Shown: one piece after another, positions 25,479 to 34,288 of the stretch
How the letters are laid out: each line of letters begins with the position of its first letter
How positions within the stretch are numbered: the first letter of the stretch is position 1
NCBI GenBank assembly: GCA_964386385.1
Contig: CAYLRN010000006.1
Coordinates: forward strand, 82,110 to 146,109
Source of the DNA: RUG572 sp964386385
GTDB taxonomy: Bacteria; Verrucomicrobiota; Kiritimatiellia; RFP12; UBA1067
Direction: 5' to 3'
Length of the DNA stretch: 64,000 nt
The notes under the pieces: generated by a model
Told to the model about the DNA's origin: nothing
What the model saw: only the letters and a program-made list of their open reading frames with translations
Databases searched by the model: none
Position numbers and translations under genes: made by a program

Positions 25479-26004
25479 CTTCGTCCAGATCGTCTTCACG
25501 CTTGCGGCCGTCATCGTCCTGGCGGCCGCCCAGGACATGCTTCCGGCGTTCTGCGGAACGAAGGCCCCCCTGCTCATGCTCTTCGTCCTCCAGTCGGCCT
25601 TCGACGAGCCCCGGCGCAACCTGCGGCAGAACGAGCGGTTCACCCTTCCGCGCTGGCTGCCGACCGCCGTCCTCGCGGGCGCGTTCGAGGACGCCCTGAG
25701 CGGCTTCCCCGCCGGATGCTCCATGGCGTTCATGCCTCTCGCCGGGCTTGCGGCGCGGTTCATGCGCTCGACGGCGGACGGCCTGCCCGCCGCGCTCGTC
25801 GGCCTCGCCTCGGCGACCGTCGCCGCGCCACTCCACGAGCTGTGGATGGCGGTCTGGGACGTCCTCTCCCCCGATTCCGCCCCCGCGGTCAGGTTCTTCG
25901 CAAGCGCCCTTCCCGCGGCGCCGGCCGGGGCCGCCCTCTTCGCCGCGCTCCCGGCGCTGCGCCGCCATGCCGGGTTCGCCTGGACGGAGGAGGCCGCGGC
26001 ATGA
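25468..26004 (+). CDS. mreD: MreD-like membrane protein
   Basis: 178 residues from GTG 25468. Four to six hydrophobic helices, no sequence motif; the call rests on topology, size and the conserved mreBCD-mrdAB order. It overlaps mreC by 11 nt and the PBP2 gene by 4 nt. Confidence 0.7.
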   Translation: MGNNFVQIVFTLAAVIVLAAAQDMLPAFCGTKAPLLMLFVLQSAFDEPRRNLRQNERFTLPRWLPTAVLAGAFEDALSGFPAGCSMAFMPLAGLAARFMRSTADGLPAALVGLASATVAAPLHELWMAVWDVLSPDSAPAVRFFASALPAAPAGAALFAALPALRRHAGFAWTEEAAA

Positions 26005-27899
26005 AGACTTCGCGCTGGTTTCCAATCGCCCTCGGGGCGCTCTTCGTCTTCGGATTCTTCATCCTCGCGGTGAGGCTCTTCCACATCCAGGTGAGCGACG
26101 TCGCGGAGTTCAGCGAGGGGCAGACCCTGCAGGCCACGCGCAAGGTGCGCGTGCCGGGGCGACGCGGACGCATCCTCGACTGCTACGGCCGCATCCTCGC
26201 CGACTGCCGCCCAAGCCACTGCATACGATGCCGACTGGAGGACTTCCGCGCCGGCGCCGACGCCTCCGCCACAAACGTCGTCGCGGAGGTCGGCGCCGCC
26301 ATCGACCGCCTCGCCGCCGTCCTCGGCATGAAGCGGACGACGTCCCCGGCCGCCATAGCGCGCCACCTCAGGATCTCCAGCGCCATGCCGCTCACCGTCT
26401 TCCAGGACGTCGGCGACGGCGCGTTCGCCCGGTTCTGCGAACGCGCCGACGAATTCCCCGGCTTCGAGCGCTTCACCGTCGCGGAGCGAACGTATCCGAA
26501 CGGACCGCTTGCCGCGCACGTCCTCGGCTACACCGGGCGCGGGAATCCCGAAACAGACCCCGACGACCCCGCGCACTTCCACGAGCCGGAGCTCAGGGGA
26601 CGGAGCGGAGTGGAGGCGTTCTACGACGCCATCCTCACCGGGACGCGCGGCGAAATGCGGATCACGGTGGACGCGCTCGGCTTCCGCCCGAAGCGGCGCG
26701 GGCGGACGCCGGACGACAGCCGGTCCGACGAACAGGCGCAGTGGATCGTCCGCCCCTCCCCGGGGATGGACCTGACGCTGACGATCGACGCCGACCTGCA
26801 GCAGGTGGTGGAACGCCAGCTGGACGGCATCACCGGCGCGTGCGTCGTCCTGGACCCCCGCGACGGCGCTGTCCTCGCCATGGCAAGCGCCCCGGCGTTC
26901 AACCCCAACGACTGCGTCCCCCGCCTCTCCGCCGCAATGTTCGCAAGCCTCACCAACGCGCCCGCGAAGCGCGGGCAGAACAGAGCCGTCAACGAGGCCT
27001 ACGCCCCCGGCTCCACCTTCAAGCCCATCACCGCCCTCGCCGCGCTGAAGGCCGGCTGGCCCGCGGAGGACGAACACGTCTGCGACGGCGTCTACCGCCT
27101 CGGCGACCTGCGCCTCCACTGCCGGGGCGGCTACGGACACGGCAGCATCGGCCTCCGCCAGGCGATAGAGCAGAGCTGCAACGCCTTCTTCTGCAAGCTC
27201 GGCGCGGAATTCGGCACGAACGCCGTCATCTCCGCCGCGCGCGCGTTCGGCCTCGGCGCCGCCACGCGGATAGACCTCGCCGGCGAGGCGGCGGGCGTCG
27301 TCCCCGACGACGCATGGAAGCGGCGCAACTACGGCGACCCGTGGTTTCCCGGCGACGTGTGCCAGATGTCGATCGGACAGGGAATGCTTCTCGCCACCCC
27401 ACTCCAGATGGCCGTCGTCGCCGCCACCCTCGCAAACGGCGGAAAGGTGTACCAGCCCTTCCTCCACAGGCCTGACGTGGCGAAGAGCCCCCGCCCCGTC
27501 AGGCGAATCCCCTTCTCGCAGGCAGACATCGAACTCGTGCGCCTGGGAATGCGCGACGTCGCGGAAAAGGGCACCGGCAAGGCGATAACGGAACGGCGCG
27601 AGCGCGTCGCCCCCGAAAGCGCGCGCTGGCGCCGGTTCAGACTCAACTCCACGTGCGCGGGAAAGACCGGCACGGCGGAAATCGGACAGGGCAAGACGAA
27701 GCGCAAGAACACCTGGGTGATCGCATTCGCCCCGTACGAAAGCCCGACGCTCGCCGTGGCGATGGTCGTCGAACGCGGCGACACCGGCGGAAAGACCGTC
27801 GCGCCGAAGATAAACGCCATACTCGCCAGCCGCTTCGGAGAGACGGAGATAGGCACTATCCGCCCCGCCAGTCCTGCAATCCTCGAAGGGAGGGACTGA
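26001..27899 (+). CDS. mrdA: Penicillin-binding protein 2, elongasome transpeptidase
   Basis: 632 residues. N-terminal membrane helix (about 8-26), a pedestal/dimerisation region, then the transpeptidase with STFK at 338-341 (nucleophile S338), SCN at 392-394 and KTGT at 555-558. All three catalytic motifs are intact. It cross-links peptidoglycan during lateral growth with RodA, encoded 2 nt downstream. ATG 26001 overlaps the mreD stop. Confidence 0.95.
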   Translation: MKTSRWFPIALGALFVFGFFILAVRLFHIQVSDVAEFSEGQTLQATRKVRVPGRRGRILDCYGRILADCRPSHCIRCRLEDFRAGADASATNVVAEVGAAIDRLAAVLGMKRTTSPAAIARHLRISSAMPLTVFQDVGDGAFARFCERADEFPGFERFTVAERTYPNGPLAAHVLGYTGRGNPETDPDDPAHFHEPELRGRSGVEAFYDAILTGTRGEMRITVDALGFRPKRRGRTPDDSRSDEQAQWIVRPSPGMDLTLTIDADLQQVVERQLDGITGACVVLDPRDGAVLAMASAPAFNPNDCVPRLSAAMFASLTNAPAKRGQNRAVNEAYAPGSTFKPITALAALKAGWPAEDEHVCDGVYRLGDLRLHCRGGYGHGSIGLRQAIEQSCNAFFCKLGAEFGTNAVISAARAFGLGAATRIDLAGEAAGVVPDDAWKRRNYGDPWFPGDVCQMSIGQGMLLATPLQMAVVAATLANGGKVYQPFLHRPDVAKSPRPVRRIPFSQADIELVRLGMRDVAEKGTGKAITERRERVAPESARWRRFRLNSTCAGKTGTAEIGQGKTKRKNTWVIAFAPYESPTLAVAMVVERGDTGGKTVAPKINAILASRFGETEIGTIRPASPAILEGRD

Positions 27900-27900
27900 C

Positions 27901-29070
27901 GTGGACGCAATCATCCGGAAACTGAAGAAGACCGACTGGGCGAACTGGACCATGTTCCTGTGCATGGTCGCCCTGATTGCCTTCGGCGCGATGTTCATAT
28001 GCTCCGCAGGCAGCTCGCGCACGTCCGTCGAGATCCAGAACCTCTGGAAGAAGCATGTCCTGTGGGGCGGATGCGGAATCGGCGTCTTCGCCCTCCTGGC
28101 GGCGTTCGACTACAGGAAACTGCTGGACTGGGCCGCCCTTCCCGGCTACGTCCTCGCCTGCTTCCTGCTCGTGGCAGTCCTCGTCTTCGGCGTGGAGCGA
28201 TACGGCGGACGTCGCTGGCTGTGGTCGTTCCAGCCAAGCGAAATGGCGAAGCTGGCCGTGCTGCTGTTCATCGCGCAGACGTTCGGGCAGAAGGGACGCG
28301 AACGCTTCAAGTGGTTTCTCGCCGCAATGGCGATCGTGGGCGGCCCGGCGCTCCTCATCCTCGCGGAGCCGGACCTGGGGACGACCCTCGTGCTTGTGCC
28401 TGCCGCGACAGCCATGCTTCTCGCCGCGCGCGTCTGGACGAAGGGCCTCGTCACCCTGCTCCTCTCCGGGCTTCTCGCCGCCGGCCTCGTCCTCGGCACG
28501 GTCTACGTCGCGGAGAACACGCCCGACCCCGAAAGGCGCGAACAGATATACGCCCGCGTCCCGCTGAAGGAGCACCAGCTGCAGCGCCTCCGCGTCTTCC
28601 TCTTCCCGGACCGCGACATCCACGGCGCCGGCTACAACCTGCGTCAGGCGGAGATATCGATCGGCTCCGGCTCGCTCTGGGGCAAGGGACTGAAAAAGGG
28701 TTCGATGAAGTCGCTCGGCTACCTTCCGCCGAAGGTGGCGGTGAACGACTTCATCTTCGCCGTGCTCGCCGAGGAGTCCGGCTTCATGGGAGCGCTGGCG
28801 ATGCTCGCCCTCTACCTCGGCGTCCTCCTGCCGGGCGTGAAGATCGCATTCGGCGCGACGGACGACCGCGGCCGCCTCCTCGCAATCGGCATAACCACCC
28901 TCATCTTCTGCCACGCGTACGTGAACGTGGCAATGTCCATCGGCCTCATGCCGATCACGGGGCTTCCCCTCCCGTTCATCAGCTCCGGCAGGACGTTCCT
29001 GCTGGTGGCGATGGCGGGGCTTGGAATCGTGCAGAGCGTGGGAATCCACAGGGACGAAGAACAGCTTTGA
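27901..29070 (+). CDS. rodA: Peptidoglycan polymerase RodA
   Basis: 389 residues from GTG 27901. SEDS family: about ten helices; ILAEPDLGTTLVLVPAA carries the conserved region around the essential Asp, and the C-terminal MPITGLPLPFISSGRT block is diagnostic. It polymerises lipid II with PBP2. It is the last gene of the mre/mrd run; an AT-rich 70-bp gap follows. Confidence 0.95.
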   Translation: MDAIIRKLKKTDWANWTMFLCMVALIAFGAMFICSAGSSRTSVEIQNLWKKHVLWGGCGIGVFALLAAFDYRKLLDWAALPGYVLACFLLVAVLVFGVERYGGRRWLWSFQPSEMAKLAVLLFIAQTFGQKGRERFKWFLAAMAIVGGPALLILAEPDLGTTLVLVPAATAMLLAARVWTKGLVTLLLSGLLAAGLVLGTVYVAENTPDPERREQIYARVPLKEHQLQRLRVFLFPDRDIHGAGYNLRQAEISIGSGSLWGKGLKKGSMKSLGYLPPKVAVNDFIFAVLAEESGFMGALAMLALYLGVLLPGVKIAFGATDDRGRLLAIGITTLIFCHAYVNVAMSIGLMPITGLPLPFISSGRTFLLVAMAGLGIVQSVGIHRDEEQL

Positions 29071-29096
29071 CAAAAACATTCAATCAACCAACTTAA
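29067..29096 (+). promoter_or_regulatory. Possible promoter for the RNase G/E gene
   Basis: TTGACA at 29067-29072 overlaps the rodA stop, with a weak ACTTAA-like -10 about 18 bp later. The gap 29071-29139 is clearly more AT-rich than its surroundings. The -10 is poor. Confidence 0.25.
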
Positions 29097-29139
29097 CAGG
29101 CACACTCATTTACCTCATTTAATCGAAAGGAACGAGACA

Positions 29140-30804
29140 ATGTCAGTGATACAGACCGTGGTCGGCAAGATAGCCGGCTGGCTTGGACGGAAGAAAGTGA
29201 AGAAGGAGATAATCCTCAACGTGGAGAACCTCGAAACGCGCGTCGCCGTGATGGAGGACGGACGCCTCGAGGAGTACATGGTCGACATCCCAGAAGTCGA
29301 ACGCCTCGTCGGCTGCATCTTCAAGGGCAGGGTCGAGAACCTGGAGGACGATCTCCAGGCCGCGTTCGTGAACATCGGCCTCAAGAAAAACGCGTTTCTG
29401 CACTACTGGGACATGATCCCGGACACCGACGCCTTCCTTGACGAGGAGGACGACGACGGCAAGGGCGGACGCAACGGCAAGAAGAACCGCAACAGGAAGA
29501 AGGTCTCCAACGAGGAGATTCACAAGCGCTTCCCCATCGGCTCGGAAATCCGCGTGCAGATCACCAAGGACCCCATTTCCACGAAGGGTCCCCGCGTCAC
29601 CGCGAACCTCGCCATCCCCGGCCGCTACCTCGTGATGATGCCCGGCGAAAAGGCCCGCGGAATCTCGCGGAAGATAGGCGACGTCCAGGAGCGCAAGCGC
29701 CTGAAGAAGATCCTCGACCGCCTCATGCTGCCGGACGACGTCGGCGTCATCGCCCGCACCGCCGGACTGGGCGCCTCGCCGAAGGCGTTCGCGCGCGACC
29801 TCCGCAACCTCCTTGAATCGTGGAGCGAGCTCCAGGCGAACGAGAAGAACCTCCGCGCGCCGTGCTGCATCTACCAGGAGCCCGGCCTCGTCGAGCGCGT
29901 CGTGCGCGACTGGCTCACCGAGGACATCGAAAGCGTCCTCATAGACGACGAGAAAAGCTACGAGGAGATGCGCCGCCTCACGTCGAAAATCTCCCGCCGC
30001 GCGCAGAAGAAGCTCCGCCGCTACGACGGCCCCAGAAACATCTTCGACTACGCCGGCGTCACGCGGCAGCTCGAGACCGCGTTCAGCCGCAAGGTGCCGC
30101 TCAAGTCCGGCGGCTACCTCGTGATCGACGAGACCGAGGCGCTCATCGCCGTCGACGTCAACACCGGCCACCACAAGCTCAAGGACTCCAAGAACGGCGG
30201 CGACGACGGGAAGAACCTCCAGGAGGCGGCCATCCTGGCCGTCAACCTCGAGGCCGTGGAGGAGGTCGCGCGCCAGCTGCGCATCCGCAACATCGGCGGA
30301 CTCGTCGTCCTGGACCTCATCGACATGAAGAGCCGCAAGCACCAGAAGCAGGTGTACAAGGCGCTCAAGGACGCGCTCAAGCGCGACCGCGCGCGCACGA
30401 ACGTGATGGAGATTTCGCAGCTCGGCCTTCTCGAAATGTCGCGCCAGCGCGAGGAGAAGTCCATCATGTCCAAGCGCTCGTCCACATGCCCGTGCTGCGC
30501 CGGGCGCGGCGTCATAAACTCGCCGCTCGCCGTCTCCATCGAGATCCAGCGCCAGCTCGTCACCCTTCTCCGCCGCGCGGCGCACGACAAGAAGCCGCTG
30601 ATGCCCAAGATCCTCGTCGCGCCCGCCGTCCTGCAGCGCCTCCGCACCGAGGACGCGAAGACGCTCTCCGCGATCCAGAAGGAATACGACACTGCGCTGC
30701 GCTTCGTCGCCGAGCCGCACCGCCATCCCGAAAGCTTCCAGATTCTTGATTCCGAATCGCAGCAAGTGGTATACTCTACGGGTGGCAATCTGCCAGGAGT
30801 CTGA
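29140..30804 (+). CDS. rng: Ribonuclease G/E family endoribonuclease
   Basis: 554 residues, RNase G size rather than full RNase E. An S1 domain (about 50-170) is interrupted by an acidic/basic insert (about 100-125). The DNase I-like catalytic core has AVDVN with D339 and VVLDLIDM with D392, matching the two magnesium-binding Asp residues. The Zn-link CPCC is at 450-453. It processes rRNA and decays mRNA by cutting single-stranded AU-rich sites near 5'-monophosphate ends. AAAGGAACGAG lies 6 nt before ATG. The C-terminal degradosome scaffold of RNase E is absent. Confidence 0.93.
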   Translation: MSVIQTVVGKIAGWLGRKKVKKEIILNVENLETRVAVMEDGRLEEYMVDIPEVERLVGCIFKGRVENLEDDLQAAFVNIGLKKNAFLHYWDMIPDTDAFLDEEDDDGKGGRNGKKNRNRKKVSNEEIHKRFPIGSEIRVQITKDPISTKGPRVTANLAIPGRYLVMMPGEKARGISRKIGDVQERKRLKKILDRLMLPDDVGVIARTAGLGASPKAFARDLRNLLESWSELQANEKNLRAPCCIYQEPGLVERVVRDWLTEDIESVLIDDEKSYEEMRRLTSKISRRAQKKLRRYDGPRNIFDYAGVTRQLETAFSRKVPLKSGGYLVIDETEALIAVDVNTGHHKLKDSKNGGDDGKNLQEAAILAVNLEAVEEVARQLRIRNIGGLVVLDLIDMKSRKHQKQVYKALKDALKRDRARTNVMEISQLGLLEMSRQREEKSIMSKRSSTCPCCAGRGVINSPLAVSIEIQRQLVTLLRRAAHDKKPLMPKILVAPAVLQRLRTEDAKTLSAIQKEYDTALRFVAEPHRHPESFQILDSESQQVVYSTGGNLPGV

Positions 30805-30840
30805 GTCCGACACCTCTTCCACGACATGGGACATTCGCAC

Positions 30841-33105
30841 ATGAGACATTTCATCGCAGCCGCGTGTCTTGCGGCGCTGGCCGCCTCTCTTCCGGCCCAG
30901 CTTAGGCAGGACCTTGAGGAATTCGACCGCGAAGGCAACCGCGGCGTCGCGCCGGGCGCCTCCGGCCTGCAGGTGAGCGGAACGTACGTCTCCGCGAACA
31001 GGCAGACCGGCGCGCTTCTCGCCACGGGAAGCGTGATGGCCGTCGCCGCGCCGTACAGGTTCTTCTCCGACCGCATCTCGCGCACGGCCGGCCCGCAGGG
31101 CACGTACTCGCTCGGCGGCGAGACGCTTCTGACCACCTGCACGAACGACGTCGACCACCTCCACTGGGGGATCACCGCCAAGTCGCCCTTCTCGTTCATC
31201 GACGACGGCGAGTTCAAGTACGAGGAGGGCCGCTCCGTCCAGATCAGGAACGCATGGGTCCGCCACTGCGGCATCCCCGTCGCCTGGCTTCCGTACTGGT
31301 ACTATCCGCTGAACACCGACTACGGCTGGCGCTTCATGCCCGGCTACACCTCGCGCTGGGGCGGCTACTTCCTCTCCGGCTACGTCTACAACATCGTCAA
31401 CGAGGGCCGCGCCGACAGCCCGTCCCTGGGCGGCTCCACCTACGCCGACTACCGCACGAAGAACGGCTTCGCGCTCGGACAGACCATCCGCTGGGGTCTT
31501 ATGGACTTCGGCAAGGGCAAGCTGAGCTTGTACAACGCCTGGGACAACGACTACGACCGCTACGACAACCACTGGTCTTCCGGCAAGCACCGGTACGGAC
31601 ACTGGGGCAGCGAGGTCGACTACCGCCGCTACATGGTGCAGCTCGACCATTCCGCCGACTTCACCGAGCGCGACGCCTTCCGCCTCCACGCCACCTACCT
31701 CTCCGACTCGCACTACATGAGCGACTTCGACCAGCGCAACCTGCGCGACGAGTCCATCCCCGCGAACGAGGCCTGGTACGAGCACCGCGAACTCTCGTGG
31801 GCCGCCGGCGCCTCCGTCTCCGGCCCCGTCAACGACTTCTACGGCGGCACGGCGCGCCTCCCGGAGACGTGGATATCCGTCATGCCCCAGCCAATCTGGG
31901 ACCTGCCGGTCAACTACGAATCGCAGACCCGCGTCGGCTACCTGAACCGAGACTTCGCCGAATACGAGGGCTCCGACGACGACATGTACCGCTACACGCC
32001 GTACATCGGCTACAACGGCCGCGGCGCCGACTACCAGGCGTTCCGCGCCGACACCCACCACCGCCTCTCCGTGCCCTTCCGCTTCTGGGACGTCCTCTCC
32101 TTCGTGCCGCGCACCTCCTACCGCGGCACCTACTGGAGCGATTCGGGCGACGAGAACAGCGGCTACGTCAGGGCCTCCGGAGACGCCATGTTCCGCAGCA
32201 TCGCGGAGTTCGGCTTCACCCTCTCCGCGCGCGGCTCGGCATGGCTCTTCGACGAAAGCGTCCGCCACACCATGGAACCATACCTCGACTACTCCTACCA
32301 GACCGTCGACCTCTCCTCCGGCAGCGGCAAGCGCTACTACGTCTTCGACAACTACGACCGCTCCGTCGACTGGCTTGACCAGTTCGGATTCGAGGGCCGC
32401 GGCCTTCCGTACAACTGGCACGGCATCCGCCCCGGATTCCGCAACCTCTTCCAGACGATGGACGACAAGGGCGTCCTGCGCACGATCCTCGACCTCGACG
32501 CCTACGCCGCCATCCCGTTCGAGCAGGTCGACTACTTCAAGGACGGCGCGCTCGCCGGCTACCCCGACAACGACGAGGACGGCAACTACAGCACGAGCCA
32601 CCGCAACCAGGTCGTCCCCGGCACGCGCATCCGCTACAACCCGACGCGAGACGTCTCCCTCCTCACGCGCGCGGAATACGACTGCCAGAACGAGAAGGCT
32701 GCGTACGCCGACATCCACTTCATACACCGCCTTTCAAGCGACTTCTCGTACACGATCGGCTACATAGGCCGCGACCACCGCATCTGGGACTACCTCCCCT
32801 CGCCGTACGACCGCTGGAACTACGCATACTCCAACATCCTGTCTCTCGGCTTCCGCCACCAGCCATGCGACTGGTTCGCCTGGTCGCCGTACCTCCGCTA
32901 CGACTGCCGCGAGAACGACGTGAACGAAGTCGGCGCCTGGTTCGACTACATGTCCGACTGCCTCGGCTACCGCGTCCAGTTCGAGCACGAGACCTCCTAC
33001 CGTCGCATCGACGGCTCCAAGCGCGACTGCGACAACCGCGTCCTCTTCCTCATCTACCTGCGCGCCCTCGGCGCCTCCAGCATGCTCGACATGGCGAAGT
33101 TCTGA
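30841..33105 (+). CDS. lptD: LptD-like outer-membrane LPS assembly protein
   Basis: 754 residues from ATG 30841, chosen because it opens a signal peptide (about 1-20, ending LAASLPAQL); an in-frame ATG at 30826 gives a less canonical signal. A short OstA-type N-terminal jellyroll (about 45-150) is followed by a long Tyr/Trp/Asp-rich beta-barrel with alternating strands. LptD with LptE inserts LPS in the outer membrane. Cysteines are few, and the disulfide pattern of E. coli LptD is not obvious. A TATACT box at 30770-30775 in the end of rng could be a local promoter. Confidence 0.8.
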   Translation: MRHFIAAACLAALAASLPAQLRQDLEEFDREGNRGVAPGASGLQVSGTYVSANRQTGALLATGSVMAVAAPYRFFSDRISRTAGPQGTYSLGGETLLTTCTNDVDHLHWGITAKSPFSFIDDGEFKYEEGRSVQIRNAWVRHCGIPVAWLPYWYYPLNTDYGWRFMPGYTSRWGGYFLSGYVYNIVNEGRADSPSLGGSTYADYRTKNGFALGQTIRWGLMDFGKGKLSLYNAWDNDYDRYDNHWSSGKHRYGHWGSEVDYRRYMVQLDHSADFTERDAFRLHATYLSDSHYMSDFDQRNLRDESIPANEAWYEHRELSWAAGASVSGPVNDFYGGTARLPETWISVMPQPIWDLPVNYESQTRVGYLNRDFAEYEGSDDDMYRYTPYIGYNGRGADYQAFRADTHHRLSVPFRFWDVLSFVPRTSYRGTYWSDSGDENSGYVRASGDAMFRSIAEFGFTLSARGSAWLFDESVRHTMEPYLDYSYQTVDLSSGSGKRYYVFDNYDRSVDWLDQFGFEGRGLPYNWHGIRPGFRNLFQTMDDKGVLRTILDLDAYAAIPFEQVDYFKDGALAGYPDNDEDGNYSTSHRNQVVPGTRIRYNPTRDVSLLTRAEYDCQNEKAAYADIHFIHRLSSDFSYTIGYIGRDHRIWDYLPSPYDRWNYAYSNILSLGFRHQPCDWFAWSPYLRYDCRENDVNEVGAWFDYMSDCLGYRVQFEHETSYRRIDGSKRDCDNRVLFLIYLRALGASSMLDMAKF

Positions 33106-33114
33106 TGAAAACCA

Positions 33115-33268
33115 TGCGCCGGCATTCCCGTCAGAGCCTTGCGCCCCGCCATTACAGGCGTCTGCGGAAGCAGTTGCATCGGCATTCCGGTCATGGCATT
33201 GCGGGCCGCCATCGCAGGCATATGCGATAGCAGTTGCTTCGGCGTCTCCATCAGAGTTTTGCACCGCC
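33115..33268. repeat. 60-bp imperfect tandem repeat
   Basis: Units begin at 33115, 33175 and 33235 (the third is truncated and diverged). Units 1 and 2 are about 80% identical by eye and share GGCATTCC, GCCGCCAT and AGCAGTTGC blocks. A minus-strand frame would read a 20-residue repeat ending TGMP, and plus-strand frames are also open, so coding status is uncertain. It fills the gap between the lptD-like and FabH-like genes. Confidence 0.55.
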
Positions 33269-34288
33269 ATGAAAATCGAACAGGACATTTGCCACGGCAA
33301 TGCGCGTGGCAGCGGCACGATGAGAATCGACGGAGTGGACATGGCGGCGGTCTTCGGCTGCGTGCCGGCGAATGCAGTCGACAGCGTTTCGGAACTCGCG
33401 CCGCTCGTCGACCTTGACCGGGCGCGGCAGATCGCGCGTTCGACCGGCTTCACCGCGCGCCGCGTCGCGCCGGCCGGCGCCGACGTCCTGGACCTCATGC
33501 TCCCCGCCGCGCGGATGGCGCTCGACGGCGTCGCCGCGGAGGACGTCGGCGCCGTCGTCGCGGTCAGCTTCTCCGGCCGCGAACGCTTCCCCGCGCTTTC
33601 CGCCCGCCTCCAGCATTCGCTCGGACTTGGCAGGGATGTCGCCGCGTTCGACGTCTCGATGTCCAACAGCGGCTGGACGTACGGCGTTCTCGCGGCCGCG
33701 CAGCTCGTCTCGCTGACCGGACGCTGCGCCCTGCTCGTGGACGGCGACGTGCAGAGCGCCTGGCTTGACGGCGCCGACGCGGACACCATCGCCGTCATGG
33801 GCGACGGCGCCACCGCCACGCTCCTCTCCCCCGGCACGGCATCATGGGAATTCGGATTTCTCACCGACGGCAGCGCCGCCGACGCGCTCGTCTGCCGCGA
33901 AAGGATCTCAATGGACGGCTTCGGCGTCTTCCGCTTCGTCGCCGGACAGGCGCGGGACTTCCTCAGGTCGTTCATCGCGAAATCGGAGATTCTCGCGCAG
34001 GGCCGCCCGCTTTTCGTCCCGCACCAGGCGAACATGTACATGGTGCGGCAGCTTGCGGACGCGCTGCGCCTGAAGGACGGGCTTGTCTGCGGCAGCCCGA
34101 CGTTCGCGAACGCCGGCTCATGCTCGGCGTCGCTCGCGCTTGCCGCCCTTCCACGCGACGAACTGTCCGCGCTTGTCGGCGACGCGCCACGTCCGGCGTT
34201 ATTCGCGGGCTTCGGCGCCGGAATGAGCGCCGGCGCGGTGGCCACCACGATCGGACGCGCCGTCAGGACAGGCGTCGTCGAAATATGA
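33269..34288 (+). CDS. FabH-like ketoacyl-ACP synthase III without active-site Cys
   Basis: 339 residues with a thiolase-fold, KAS III-like sequence: FDVSMSNSGWTYGVLAAAQL matches the FabH active-site block D(L/V)xxxCSGxxYGL, but the catalytic Cys is replaced by Asn. The His region FVPHQANMYM and the SCSASLAL region corresponding to the Asn loop are recognisable. Without the Cys, ordinary condensation is not expected; it may be a decarboxylase-like, transfer or non-catalytic family member. The start could also be an ATG near 33320, as the first 17 residues look non-homologous. Its 3' end overlaps the convergent MATE gene by 90 bp. Confidence 0.7.
   Translation: MKIEQDICHGNARGSGTMRIDGVDMAAVFGCVPANAVDSVSELAPLVDLDRARQIARSTGFTARRVAPAGADVLDLMLPAARMALDGVAAEDVGAVVAVSFSGRERFPALSARLQHSLGLGRDVAAFDVSMSNSGWTYGVLAAAQLVSLTGRCALLVDGDVQSAWLDGADADTIAVMGDGATATLLSPGTASWEFGFLTDGSAADALVCRERISMDGFGVFRFVAGQARDFLRSFIAKSEILAQGRPLFVPHQANMYMVRQLADALRLKDGLVCGSPTFANAGSCSASLALAALPRDELSALVGDAPRPALFAGFGAGMSAGAVATTIGRAVRTGVVEI

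Noticed and set aside
24603..28022. 1139-codon minus-strand frame opposite mreC-mreD-PBP2
   Set aside because: Mirror of well-conserved plus-strand genes; no motif is recognised.
29143..32727. 1194-codon minus-strand frame opposite rng and the lptD-like gene
   Set aside because: Antisense to genes with clear catalytic motifs; Val/Ala/Glu-rich shadow.
33054..33251. Minus-strand 65-codon frame with 20-residue repeats
   Set aside because: It overlaps the end of the lptD-like gene and has no start signal; recorded only as a 60-bp DNA repeat.
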